The position numbers and the translations under genes were made by a program. Positions 15,967 through 22,711 of a stretch of 22,711 nt of DNA are shown one piece after another. How positions within the stretch are numbered: position 1 is the stretch's first letter; each line of letters opens with the position of its first letter. A model generated the notes under the pieces. It was not told where the DNA came from. It did not search any database and saw only the letters and a list, made by a program, of their open reading frames with translations. The stretch comes from Bordetella parapertussis (GTDB lineage: Bacteria > Pseudomonadota > Gammaproteobacteria > Burkholderiales > Burkholderiaceae_B), in NCBI GenBank assembly GCA_945872285.1, contig CAMBZR010000058.1, positions 1 to 22,711 on the forward strand. Reading direction: 5' to 3'.

Positions 15967-16956
15967 TTACTCAAGCGTAAAGATGGTGGCGCCCGTCGTT
16001 TTACGAGCGGCCAACGCAGCTTGTGCCTCAGCAGCTTGCTCAAGCGGATAACGCTGGTCGATGCGCATCTTGATTTTCTTTTTCAAGACCAAGCCAAACA
16101 GTTCGTCGGCTGCAGCTTGCATTTTTTCGGGGGTACCGACGTGTGCAGCTAAAGACGGACGCGTGACGAACAATGAGCCTTTTGCGGCCAAGATGCCAAG
16201 ATTGACACCATCCACCGCGCCAGAGGCGTTGCCATAGCTGACCATCAAGCCACGCGGCTGCAAGCAGTCAAGTGAAGTGGCCCAGGTGTCTTTGCCGACG
16301 CCGTCATACACCACTGGCACTTTTTTGCCTTTGGTGAGTTCAAGCACGCGCTCGGCGACGTTTTCTTTTGAATAGTCGATCACAGCCCAAGCGCCGTGAG
16401 CCTTAGCCAACGCTGCTTTTTCTGGGTTCGAAACCGTACCAATCAACTTCACGCCCAAAGCTTTAGCCCACTGGCATGCAATCAGCCCAACGCCACCGGC
16501 AGCGGCATGAAACAAGATGGTTTCACCACCCTGCAAACGATACGTTTGGCGAAACAGATATTGCACCGTGAGGCCTTTAAGCATCATGGCAGCGGCTTCT
16601 TCGTAGCTGATGCCTTTAGGCAGATGCACGACTTGCGCGGCCGGTACGTTGCGAGCTTGTGCATAGGCACCGATTGGGCTTTGGCCGTAAGCGACACGAT
16701 CGCCCTTTTTAAAGCGCTTTGCCGCTTTTTTACCAACGGCGATCACCTCGCCTGCACCCTCAAAGCCCAAGCCAGTTGGCATGGCGCTTTTATACAGCCC
16801 GGTCCGAAAATAAATATCAATAAAGTTCAAACCTGCAGCGTACTGACGAATGGTGATCTCGTTTTCGCCTGGCGCAGGGACTTCGATTTGGACCAGTTTT
16901 AAAACTTCGGGGCCACCGTTCTCTTCGATTTGAATAGCTTTCACTAAAGTGCTCAT
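15967..16956 (-). CDS. qor: NADPH:quinone oxidoreductase, zeta-crystallin type
   Basis: A 329-residue zinc-independent medium-chain reductase that reduces quinones with NADPH. The N-terminal GroES-like domain shows AGLNFIDIYFRTGLY and GLGFEGAGEVIAVG. The Rossmann-fold nucleotide site has AAAGGVG at residues 151-157, the signature that distinguishes quinone reductases from zinc alcohol dehydrogenases; the catalytic-zinc cysteine is absent. The ATG follows a strong AGGAG with a seven-base spacer. It is a single-gene unit, convergent with fbp and divergent from yebC. The exact physiological substrate within the QOR family is not certain. Confidence 0.92.
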   Translation of the reverse strand: MSTLVKAIQIEENGGPEVLKLVQIEVPAPGENEITIRQYAAGLNFIDIYFRTGLYKSAMPTGLGFEGAGEVIAVGKKAAKRFKKGDRVAYGQSPIGAYAQARNVPAAQVVHLPKGISYEEAAAMMLKGLTVQYLFRQTYRLQGGETILFHAAAGGVGLIACQWAKALGVKLIGTVSNPEKAALAKAHGAWAVIDYSKENVAERVLELTKGKKVPVVYDGVGKDTWATSLDCLQPRGLMVSYGNASGAVDGVNLGILAAKGSLFVTRPSLAAHVGTPEKMQAAADELFGLVLKKKIKMRIDQRYPLEQAAEAQAALAARKTTGATIFTLE

Positions 16957-17093
16957 GGGGTGCTCCTGAAAATGAGGCTGACTGTATAAAAATCACGTTT
17001 GAGGCTAAAACAGATGCTTGAACCCCGAAGGCAAGAGTTTATCGTGATGCCAAGGTAAAATGAAACCTTATCGTAACTAATTTTCAGGAAACC

Positions 17094-17825
17094 ATGGCCG
17101 GACATAGTAAATGGGCCAATATCCAGCACCGAAAAGGTCGCCAGGATGCCAAACGCGGAAAACTCTGGACCAAAATCATCCGCGAAATCACCGTGGCTGC
17201 ACGCGCCGGCGGCGCCGACCCGGATGCCAATCCGCGCCTGCGCATGGTTTGGGACAAAGCCAATGCGGCCAATATGCCCAAAGATAACGTACAGCGCGCG
17301 ATCGCTAAAGGGGTTGGCGGCGTCGATGGTTCAAGCTACGACGAAATCCGCTATGAAGGTTACGGCATCGGCGGCGTCGCGGTCGTGGTCGACTGCATGA
17401 CCGACAACCGCACTCGCACGGTAGCAGATGTACGCCACGCCTTCGCCAAGCACGGTGGCAACATGGGGCAAGAAGGCTCAGTCGCTTTTATGTTTACCCA
17501 CTGTGGTCAGTTTGTTTTTGCGCCGGGCACCTCTGAAGACGTTGTCATGGAAGCCGCACTTGAGGCGGGTGCCGATGATGTCTTAACAGACGACGAAGGC
17601 GTCATTGAGGTGATTTGCGCACCCTCAAGCTTTGCTGCGGTGCGCAGCGCCTTTGAAAAAGCCGGCCTCACCCCAGAAATGGCTGACATCGTCATGAAGC
17701 CAAATACCGAAACTGAGTTAGCAGGCGACGACGCGATCAAAATGCAAAAACTCTTAGATGCGCTCGAAAGCTTGGATGACGTGCAAGAGGTCTATACCAA
17801 CGCCTCGATGGATGAACAGGGCTGA
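17094..17825 (+). CDS. yebC: YebC/PmpR family protein (TACO1-like)
   Basis: The N-terminus [23 protein letters not shown] is diagnostic of the YebC/TACO1 family, and the middle contains [17 protein letters not shown] and the [23 protein letters not shown] strand. Members have been described both as transcription regulators and, more recently, as translation factors that relieve ribosome stalling at proline-rich stretches. The acidic C-terminal domain ends in [20 protein letters not shown]. At 243 residues it is normal length. An AGGAAA sequence precedes the ATG. The stop lies 4 bp before purD, so this is likely the first gene of the plus-strand run. Confidence 0.95.
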   Translation: MAGHSKWANIQHRKGRQDAKRGKLWTKIIREITVAARAGGADPDANPRLRMVWDKANAANMPKDNVQRAIAKGVGGVDGSSYDEIRYEGYGIGGVAVVVDCMTDNRTRTVADVRHAFAKHGGNMGQEGSVAFMFTHCGQFVFAPGTSEDVVMEAALEAGADDVLTDDEGVIEVICAPSSFAAVRSAFEKAGLTPEMADIVMKPNTETELAGDDAIKMQKLLDALESLDDVQEVYTNASMDEQG

Positions 17826-17829
17826 CCAG

Positions 17830-19113
17830 ATGAAACTGTTAGTCATTGGCTCTGGCGGCCGCGAACACGCTCTGGCCTGGAAACTCTTGCAATCACCCCG
17901 TGTATCGCACGTGTTTGTTGCCCCAGGCAATGGCGGCACAGCGACCATGGCGCGCAGCACAAACGTCGCACTCAGCGATCCTGCTGCCTTGGCTGACTTT
18001 GTTAAAAAAGAAGGTATCGCGTTAACGGTTGTCGGCCCTGAAGCGCCGCTAGCGCTTGGCGTGGTCGACACGTTTCGGGCGCAAGGCTTAAAAATATTTG
18101 GCCCCACGCAAGCTGCGGCGCAACTCGAAAGCTCAAAAGATTTTGCTAAGGCGTTTATGGTGCGCCATCGGATACCCACCGCGGCCTATCAAACCTTTAC
18201 TGACCCCGTGGCAGCGCACGCCTACATTGAGGCGCAAGGCGCTCCGATTGTGATTAAGGCCGACGGCCTGGCCGCCGGCAAAGGGGTGGTGGTTGCCCTA
18301 ACCGCCGACGAAGCGCACGACGCCGTCGATGCCATGTTGGGTGATGGTTCGCTGGGTGCAGCGGGAGCGCGCGTGGTGATTGAAGAGTGCCTGCTTGGCG
18401 AAGAGGCGAGCTTCATTATTTTGTGCGATGGCAAAAATATTTTGCCACTGGCCACCAGCCAAGATCACAAGCGGTTGCAAGATGCCGATCAAGGTCCGAA
18501 CACTGGCGGTATGGGTGCGTATTCGCCCGCGCCTGTGGTCAGCACGGTCATTCATGCTCGCGTCATGCGCGAAGTCATTACACCAACAATTGAGGGGATG
18601 AAAGCTGATGGCATCCCTTTTACCGGCTTTCTATATGCGGGCTTGATGATTGGCGAGGGCGACGATGTCACACGTCCGATTAAAGTTCTTGAGTTCAATT
18701 GTCGTTTAGGCGATCCTGAAACCCAACCGATCTTGATGCGCATACGCAGTGACTTGCTTGAAGTCTTTGAACACGGTGTTGCTGGCACGCTGAATCAAGC
18801 CACAATCGACTGGGATCCTCGTACAGCGCTTGGTGTGGTGATGGCAAGCGCAAATTATCCGGCAACGCCTCGCTTGGGCGATGCGATCAACGGCATCCCT
18901 GCTGCACAGCCTGACTGCGTGGTGTTTCACGCAGGCACCGCACTTAAGAGCGGTGAGTTACTAACCTCGGGGGGGCGCGTGTTGTGCATTACTGCCCTGG
19001 CCGACAATGTACGAGGCACGCAACGACGTGCCTACGACGTGGTCCAAGCCATCAACTTTAACGGCGCTCAATATCGAACCGATATTGGCTGGCGCGCGCT
19101 AGAAAAAAATTAA
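17830..19113 (+). CDS. purD: Phosphoribosylamine-glycine ligase (GAR synthetase)
   Basis: An ATP-grasp enzyme that joins glycine to phosphoribosylamine in purine synthesis. The N-terminal dinucleotide-like loop is [13 protein letters not shown]; the ATP-grasp core has [12 protein letters not shown] (ADGLAAGKG at 144-152) and the metal-binding [12 protein letters not shown] ([10 protein letters not shown] at 290-299). The start is set at ATG 17830, which gives the family N-terminus [10 protein letters not shown] and 427 residues (E. coli 429). The frame is open further upstream inside yebC but that part has no similarity. An AGGG in the yebC tail serves as the ribosome-binding site, so translation is likely coupled to yebC. 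Confidence 0.96.
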   Translation: MKLLVIGSGGREHALAWKLLQSPRVSHVFVAPGNGGTATMARSTNVALSDPAALADFVKKEGIALTVVGPEAPLALGVVDTFRAQGLKIFGPTQAAAQLESSKDFAKAFMVRHRIPTAAYQTFTDPVAAHAYIEAQGAPIVIKADGLAAGKGVVVALTADEAHDAVDAMLGDGSLGAAGARVVIEECLLGEEASFIILCDGKNILPLATSQDHKRLQDADQGPNTGGMGAYSPAPVVSTVIHARVMREVITPTIEGMKADGIPFTGFLYAGLMIGEGDDVTRPIKVLEFNCRLGDPETQPILMRIRSDLLEVFEHGVAGTLNQATIDWDPRTALGVVMASANYPATPRLGDAINGIPAAQPDCVVFHAGTALKSGELLTSGGRVLCITALADNVRGTQRRAYDVVQAINFNGAQYRTDIGWRALEKN

Positions 19114-19115
19114 CA

Positions 19116-20108
19116 GTGTCTGAACTTCAACCCTCAGGGTCTTCTGACCACTCTATCCCCGCTGCAACAAGCGCAACGCCTGCTGCTATCGCGGTTGTGT
19201 CTGAGAGCAACATCGCTGCCGTACGCGCCTATCTGTTAGGGTTGCAAGCAAACATCGTCACTGAGCTTGAACGCGTGGGCGGCGAACCGTTTTTAATAGA
19301 TGAGTGGACGCGCGCCGAAGGCGGTGGCGGCCTGTCGCGGTTAATTGAAGATGCGCAACTCTTCGAGCGCGCAGGTGTGTTGTTCAGTCACGTTAAAGGT
19401 CAAACCTTACCGCCCTCTGCCACCGCACATCGTCCCGAAGTGGCGGGCCGCCCCTGGGAGGCAATGGGTGTATCAATGGTGCTGCACCCACGCAACCCTT
19501 ATATTCCCACCACACATTTAAACGTTCGAATGTTTGTGGCAAAAGCGCCCGCAGGTTCTGGCCAGGCCGATGTCTTTTGGTTTGGCGGCGGCATGGACCT
19601 CACACCTTATTATGTGTTTGAAGACGATGCACAGCATTTTCATCGCGTCAATCAGGCCGCTCTTGCCCCACACGACCCTAGCGCCTATCCGCGCTACAAA
19701 AAATGGTGCGATGAATACTTTTTTCTTAAACACCGTAACGAAACACGTGGGGTGGGTGGAATCTTTTTTGACGATTTAAGTGAACCGGGCTTTGAACAAG
19801 CCTTCGCCCTGATGCGTTCGGTGGGCGATGCCTTCATTCCCGCTTACCTGCCAATGGTCGAAAAACGACGTTCTCAGCCTTTTGGCCAACGTGAACGCGA
19901 CTTTCAAGCCTACAGGCGTGGACGTTATGTAGAATTCAATCTAGTATTTGACCGCGGTACGCTTTTTGGACTGCAGTCTGGGGGGAGAACAGAATCAATA
20001 TTATTATCAATGCCCCCCATGGCCGCTTGGCGTTATAACTGGCAAGCACAGGCTGACTCACCCGAGGCAGCACTTTCACAATATCTCATCCCAAGAGACT
20101 GGGTCTAA
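19116..20108 (+). CDS. hemF: Oxygen-dependent coproporphyrinogen III oxidase
   Basis: Converts coproporphyrinogen III to protoporphyrinogen IX in haem synthesis, using oxygen. Clear signatures are [46 protein letters not shown] (residues 157-166), GGIFFDDL and [20 protein letters not shown]. At 330 residues it is about 30 longer than E. coli HemF; the excess is an N-terminal tail rich in Ser, Ala, Thr and Pro (residues 1-27). The GTG at 19116, two bases after the purD stop, has no obvious ribosome-binding site; an in-frame GTG at 19197 would remove the tail but also lacks one. The stop overlaps the nadD ATG by one base (TAATG). Confidence 0.94.
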   Translation: MSELQPSGSSDHSIPAATSATPAAIAVVSESNIAAVRAYLLGLQANIVTELERVGGEPFLIDEWTRAEGGGGLSRLIEDAQLFERAGVLFSHVKGQTLPPSATAHRPEVAGRPWEAMGVSMVLHPRNPYIPTTHLNVRMFVAKAPAGSGQADVFWFGGGMDLTPYYVFEDDAQHFHRVNQAALAPHDPSAYPRYKKWCDEYFFLKHRNETRGVGGIFFDDLSEPGFEQAFALMRSVGDAFIPAYLPMVEKRRSQPFGQRERDFQAYRRGRYVEFNLVFDRGTLFGLQSGGRTESILLSMPPMAAWRYNWQAQADSPEAALSQYLIPRDWV

Positions 20109-20704
20109 TGCGCATTGGTTTACTCGGCGGCAGTTTTGATCCCGTGCACAGCGCACACTTAGTGCTGGCAAAGGCCGCGCTTGCCGTGTTGAGTCTTGAT
20201 CAGGTTCAATTGATACCTGCAGGTCAGCCTTGGCAACGCCCGCCGCTAGGTGCCTCACCCACGCATCGCCTGGCAATGCTCAAGCTTGCCGTGGGTCAAA
20301 CCGCTGGCTTGCATGTAAATCCCATTGAAATTAACCGAACTGGCCCCACTTATACTCTGGAGACACTCGAATTACTGCCTCAAGGCCCTGAATATTTTTG
20401 GATCTTAGGTGCTGATCAGCTCGAAAATTTTTGCACTTGGCGTGACTGGTCAAAGATTGCAGCCAGGGTGCAGTTAGTGGTCGCGCAGCGCCCGGGTTCG
20501 ACTTTGGAGGCACCTGCTGCTTTGGCAACTTGGCTAACGCAACACCAACAAGCACTGGTGCATCTACCTTTTGATCCACTCGATGTCTCTGCCAACGAAA
20601 TCCGTCAACGGATTGCTCGAGGCGACTCAACCTGCGACCTCATTCCTGAGGCCGTTGGCCAGTACATCACCGAGCACAGCCTATATCGGCAGCACTCAGC
20701 CTGA
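20108..20704 (+). CDS. nadD: Nicotinate-nucleotide adenylyltransferase
   Basis: Adenylylates nicotinate mononucleotide to deamido-NAD in NAD synthesis. The nucleotidyltransferase motif [11 protein letters not shown] is at residues 7-17, with the phosphate-binding (H/T)xGH-like element. Later [17 protein letters not shown] and the C-terminal [13 protein letters not shown] correspond to the family's ISSTxIR motif, here with Asn in place of the usual Thr. At 198 residues it is normal or slightly short. Its ATG overlaps the hemF stop, so it is probably translated by coupling. It lies 17 bp before rsfS, an arrangement common in proteobacteria. Confidence 0.93.
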   Translation: MRIGLLGGSFDPVHSAHLVLAKAALAVLSLDQVQLIPAGQPWQRPPLGASPTHRLAMLKLAVGQTAGLHVNPIEINRTGPTYTLETLELLPQGPEYFWILGADQLENFCTWRDWSKIAARVQLVVAQRPGSTLEAPAALATWLTQHQQALVHLPFDPLDVSANEIRQRIARGDSTCDLIPEAVGQYITEHSLYRQHSA

Positions 20705-20721
20705 CAGGAAATAATAAAATA

Positions 20722-21189
20722 ATGGATATTCAAAAACTGCAACGCGCAGTTGTCGACGCACTTGAAGATGTCAAAGCACAAGATATCAAAGTCTTTAATA
20801 CCGAACACCTGACTAGTATGTTTGATCGAGTTGTCATCGCCTCTGCAACGTCCAATCGCCAAACGCGCGCGTTGGCAAACAGCGTGGCGGACAAATCGCG
20901 AAGCGTGGGCGTACCCGTGATTGCCACCGAAGGCGAAGATACCGGCGAATGGGTGCTGGTCGACATTGGCGATATCGTGATCCATATTATGCAGCCCGCC
21001 ATTCGTACGTATTACAACCTAGAGGAAGTCTGGGGCAGTAAGCCGGTGCGCCTAAAACTGTCGCCCGAGTCGACACGTCCGGCGGTAGCGTCAAGTGAGA
21101 CAGCCTTCGACCCGATGGGGACACGCGATGAGCCCGAAGGCCGCCGAGGCGCGAGTCGTTCATCACGTCCTGCTCGGTCAAACAGATAA
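20722..21189 (+). CDS. rsfS: Ribosomal silencing factor RsfS
   Basis: RsfS (Iojap/DUF143) binds ribosomal protein uL14 on the 50S subunit and blocks subunit joining in starvation. The core domain, about residues 1-115, shows ALEDVKAQDIKVFN, MFDRVVIASATSNRQ, GEDTGEWVLVDIGDIVIHIM and YNLEEVWG. The protein is 155 residues against 105 in E. coli. The extra tail of about 40 residues is low complexity, rich in Arg, Ser and Pro, and ends SSRPARSNR. Tails of this kind occur in other betaproteobacterial RsfS. A ribosome-binding AGGAAA is followed by an AT-rich spacer. The gene is followed by a 111-bp gap before rlmH. Confidence 0.93.
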   Translation: MDIQKLQRAVVDALEDVKAQDIKVFNTEHLTSMFDRVVIASATSNRQTRALANSVADKSRSVGVPVIATEGEDTGEWVLVDIGDIVIHIMQPAIRTYYNLEEVWGSKPVRLKLSPESTRPAVASSETAFDPMGTRDEPEGRRGASRSSRPARSNR

Positions 21190-21300
21190 CGCGCTGTTTG
21201 CCTGGGTGGCGCGCTGCGTTTCCTTGTCAGACAAACGACTCTCACCCGCCCCAGACATGAAAGTCAGAATCAGTGCTGCGTATGCCAAGGTGCCAGCCCG

Positions 21301-21771
21301 ATGAAAATAACGATCATCGCGGTCGGGGCCAAGATGCCCAGTTGGGTAGACACTGCTTGGGATGACTACGCGAAAAGGTTACCTGCTGACTGGTCGCTGC
21401 AACTGAAAGAAATCAAGCCAGAGCCAAGAATAAGCGGCAAAACTGCTTCACAGTTAATGGCTGCTGAAGCCAAAAGAATACAAAGTGCGATCCCCGAGCA
21501 GGCGGTACGCATTGCCTTAGACGAGCACGGCAAAGACCTTTCGACCGAAAAATTTGCGCAAGTGCTGCAAACCTGGCAAGACAACAGCCAGCCTCTTGCG
21601 CTCTTGATCGGCGGGCCCGATGGTCTGGATCCCGCACTCAAAACTACATGCTCAGGATTAATTAGACTGTCATCTCTGACCATGCCACACCCCTTAGTGC
21701 GCGTGGTACTTATCGAACAACTTTACAGAGCCTGGTCGATCTTGACGAACCACCCTTATCACCGAATCTAA
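21301..21771 (+). CDS. rlmH: 23S rRNA pseudouridine-1915 N3-methyltransferase
   Basis: A SPOUT-fold methyltransferase that modifies pseudouridine 1915 in helix 69 of 23S rRNA using S-adenosylmethionine. The knot region has IGGPDG at residues 103-108, and the C-terminus [20 protein letters not shown] is the family hallmark. At 156 residues it is normal length (E. coli 155). The start ATG at 21301 is preceded by AAGGTG and gives the typical [10 protein letters not shown]-terminus. It follows rsfS as in many proteobacteria and lies 16 bp before maf. Confidence 0.95.
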   Translation: MKITIIAVGAKMPSWVDTAWDDYAKRLPADWSLQLKEIKPEPRISGKTASQLMAAEAKRIQSAIPEQAVRIALDEHGKDLSTEKFAQVLQTWQDNSQPLALLIGGPDGLDPALKTTCSGLIRLSSLTMPHPLVRVVLIEQLYRAWSILTNHPYHRI

Positions 21772-21787
21772 GCAACGGCCCCGCCTG

Positions 21788-22405
21788 ATGCCAGCCTCAA
21801 ACCTACCATTGTTATATCTCGCTTCAGAAAGTCCGCGGCGCCATGAGCTATTGCTACAAATTGGCGTACCTCACACTGTATTACGCCTGCCAGCTGTTAC
21901 CGGCGAAGACGAACCCCGGCAGCCCAACGAGACACCACTCGCCTACGTTCAGCGTACTGCGCTAGACAAAACACAACGCGCCAAGCAATGGCTTGCGAAC
22001 AACGCCTCAGAAAGCCAGACCGACCTCCCTATTCTCACAGCGGATACCACTGTTGCCCTTGGCGATATGATTTTTGGTAAGCCGCTTGATGCCCAGCACG
22101 CTGCTCTCATCTTAGGCCAGCTTTCTGGTCAAACCCACACCGTGCATACGGTGGTCGTACTCGCCCACCAAACAGGTCTGTATACCCGCTTGTCGACGTC
22201 ATGCGTTAGCTTCAAGCAGTTATCAGAAAAAGAGATCCTGCAGTACATCGATACGGGTGATTGTTTCGGCAAGGCCGGTGCTTATGGGATTCAAGGTTTT
22301 GCCGCTCGCTTTATCCGAGAGCTGCAAGGCAGTTACTCTGGGGTGATGGGGCTACCGTTGTTTGAGACAGCCGAACTACTCAGGGCTGCAAAAATTCTCT
22401 TTTGA
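21788..22405 (+). CDS. Maf/YhdE-type nucleoside triphosphate pyrophosphatase
   Basis: A Maf-family pyrophosphatase that hydrolyses non-canonical or surplus nucleoside triphosphates, dTTP and UTP in the YhdE branch. The substrate-binding N-terminus reads LYLASESPRRHELL (SESPRR at 13-18), the catalytic acidic site is ADTTVAL (DTTV at 86-89), and GKAGAYGIQG at 161-170 is the family's C-terminal motif. At 205 residues it is normal length. It is the last gene of the plus-strand run. In many proteobacteria this paralogue is followed by rng (RNase G); here it runs instead into a convergent rRNA operon. The YhdE assignment over other Maf branches rests on the DTTV/GKAGAYGIQG motifs and is moderately sure. 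Confidence 0.92.
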   Translation: MPASNLPLLYLASESPRRHELLLQIGVPHTVLRLPAVTGEDEPRQPNETPLAYVQRTALDKTQRAKQWLANNASESQTDLPILTADTTVALGDMIFGKPLDAQHAALILGQLSGQTHTVHTVVVLAHQTGLYTRLSTSCVSFKQLSEKEILQYIDTGDCFGKAGAYGIQGFAARFIRELQGSYSGVMGLPLFETAELLRAAKILF

Positions 22406-22440
22406 GTCTGTTGCTCTTTTGAATTCCAAGCGCCCAAAGA

Positions 22441-22475
22441 CAAACCCCCAAGTGCTTTTGGCACTTGGGGGTTTG
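22441..22475. terminator. Hairpin terminator between maf and the rRNA operon
   Basis: A perfect 15-bp inverted repeat: CAAACCCCCAAGTGC at 22441-22455, loop TTTTG, and GCACTTGGGGGTTTG at 22461-22475. It lies 10 bp beyond the 3' end of 5S rRNA and 35 bp past the maf stop. On the minus strand it is followed by a short T-rich TCTTTG; on the plus strand no T run follows. It most likely ends the rRNA transcript and may also block maf transcription. Confidence 0.8.
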
Positions 22476-22485
22476 GGGTGTAAGA

Positions 22486-22599
22486 GCTTGACAATGTCCT
22501 ACTTTCACAGACGTACGTCCACTATCATCGGCGCTAAGGTGTTTCACGGTCCTGTTCGGGATGGGAAGGGGTGGGACCACCTCGCTATGGTCGTCAAGC
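22486..22599 (-). rRNA. rrf: 5S ribosomal RNA
   Basis: The minus strand reads as a complete betaproteobacterial 5S rRNA of about 114 nt. It has CGAGGTGGTCCCACC near the 5' end, CATCCCGAACAGGACCGTGA in the loop B/C region, and GTAGGACATTGTCAAGC at the 3' end. The ends GCTTGAC (22599-22593) and GTCAAGC pair to form helix I, which sets the limits within a base or two. It is the last gene of an rRNA operon that enters the window from the right. Confidence 0.95.
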
Positions 22600-22711
22600 G
22601 TAGCTTGTTGAACCGCTAAGAGCCTCAAAGATGCCTGAGCACCTCTGACTGCTGGTTTAGCAATTCCAATCGGGGAAGAAGCACAACATTGTTTGGTTGG
22701 GTTGTTTTGAA
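22600..22711 (-). other. 23S-5S intergenic spacer of the rRNA operon
   Basis: The 112 bp upstream of 5S on the minus strand. I recognise no tRNA and no conserved 23S rRNA 3' end in it, so the 23S gene should begin just beyond the right edge. It is expected to be cut out by RNase E and RNase III during rRNA maturation; no clear processing stem could be assigned. Confidence 0.65.

Noticed and set aside
22362..22619. 85-codon plus-strand open frame across the end of maf and beyond
   Set aside because: It lies antisense to 5S rRNA and its terminator, so the frame is open by chance.
1..22711. CRISPR array, toxin-antitoxin pair, transposase, prophage or tRNA
   Set aside because: No regularly spaced repeats, no small paired genes of known families, no transposase motifs and no cloverleaf sequences were found on either strand.

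Overview
The window reads as a chromosomal segment of a betaproteobacterium, order Burkholderiales, probably near the Alcaligenaceae. I base this on the short MvaT/BpH3-type H-NS protein, the Bug-family periplasmic binding protein, the 5S rRNA sequence, and the pepN-fbp and yebC-purD-hemF-nadD-rsfS-rlmH-maf order. No database was searched, so the placement is from family knowledge only. Base composition is moderately GC-rich, apart from a clearly AT-rich patch around 9300-9560.

Layout. (1) Bases 1-388, minus strand: remnants of signalling genes, an HD-GYP fragment and a PAS fragment that meet at a broken junction. (2) Bases 492-9293, minus strand: a tightly packed chain nitrilase-family amidase > tldD > aroG > LDHD-type FAD dehydrogenase > glcD > glcE > glcF. 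The gaps are 3, 34, 2, 98, 6 and 10 bp. It combines glycolate and 2-hydroxyacid oxidation with the entry step of aromatic amino-acid synthesis and a TldD protease subunit. (3) Bases 9294-11846: an accessory-looking block with an AT-rich leader, an H-NS-like gene (plus strand), and, convergent with it, a TauD-family dioxygenase followed by a Bug-family solute receptor (minus strand). (4) Bases 12009-15860, plus strand: pepN and fbp, closed by a bidirectional terminator. (5) Bases 15967-16956, minus strand: an NADPH:quinone oxidoreductase. (6) Bases 17094-22405, plus strand: yebC, purD, hemF, nadD, rsfS, rlmH and maf, mostly with short spacers, one 1-nt overlap and one 111-bp gap. (7) Bases 22441-22711, minus strand: the tail of an rRNA operon (23S-5S spacer, 5S rRNA, hairpin terminator) that runs toward maf.

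Function. Most genes are housekeeping: peptide turnover, gluconeogenesis, purine, haem and NAD synthesis, ribosome maturation and nucleotide sanitation. GlcDEF with the LDHD-like enzyme would feed electrons from glycolate and D-2-hydroxyacids into respiration. The dioxygenase and Bug receptor suggest uptake and oxidation of an unidentified organic acid or sulfonate.

I found no CRISPR array, prophage, transposase or tRNA, and no clear new system. The most unusual items are the HD-GYP/PAS junction, the repeat-rich hns leader with its accessory neighbours, the insertions in GlcE and PepN, and the unexplained rsfS-rlmH interval. Several starts were changed from the longest reading frame: aroG to TTG 6979, the Bug receptor to GTG 10933, fbp to ATG 14844 and purD to ATG 17830.
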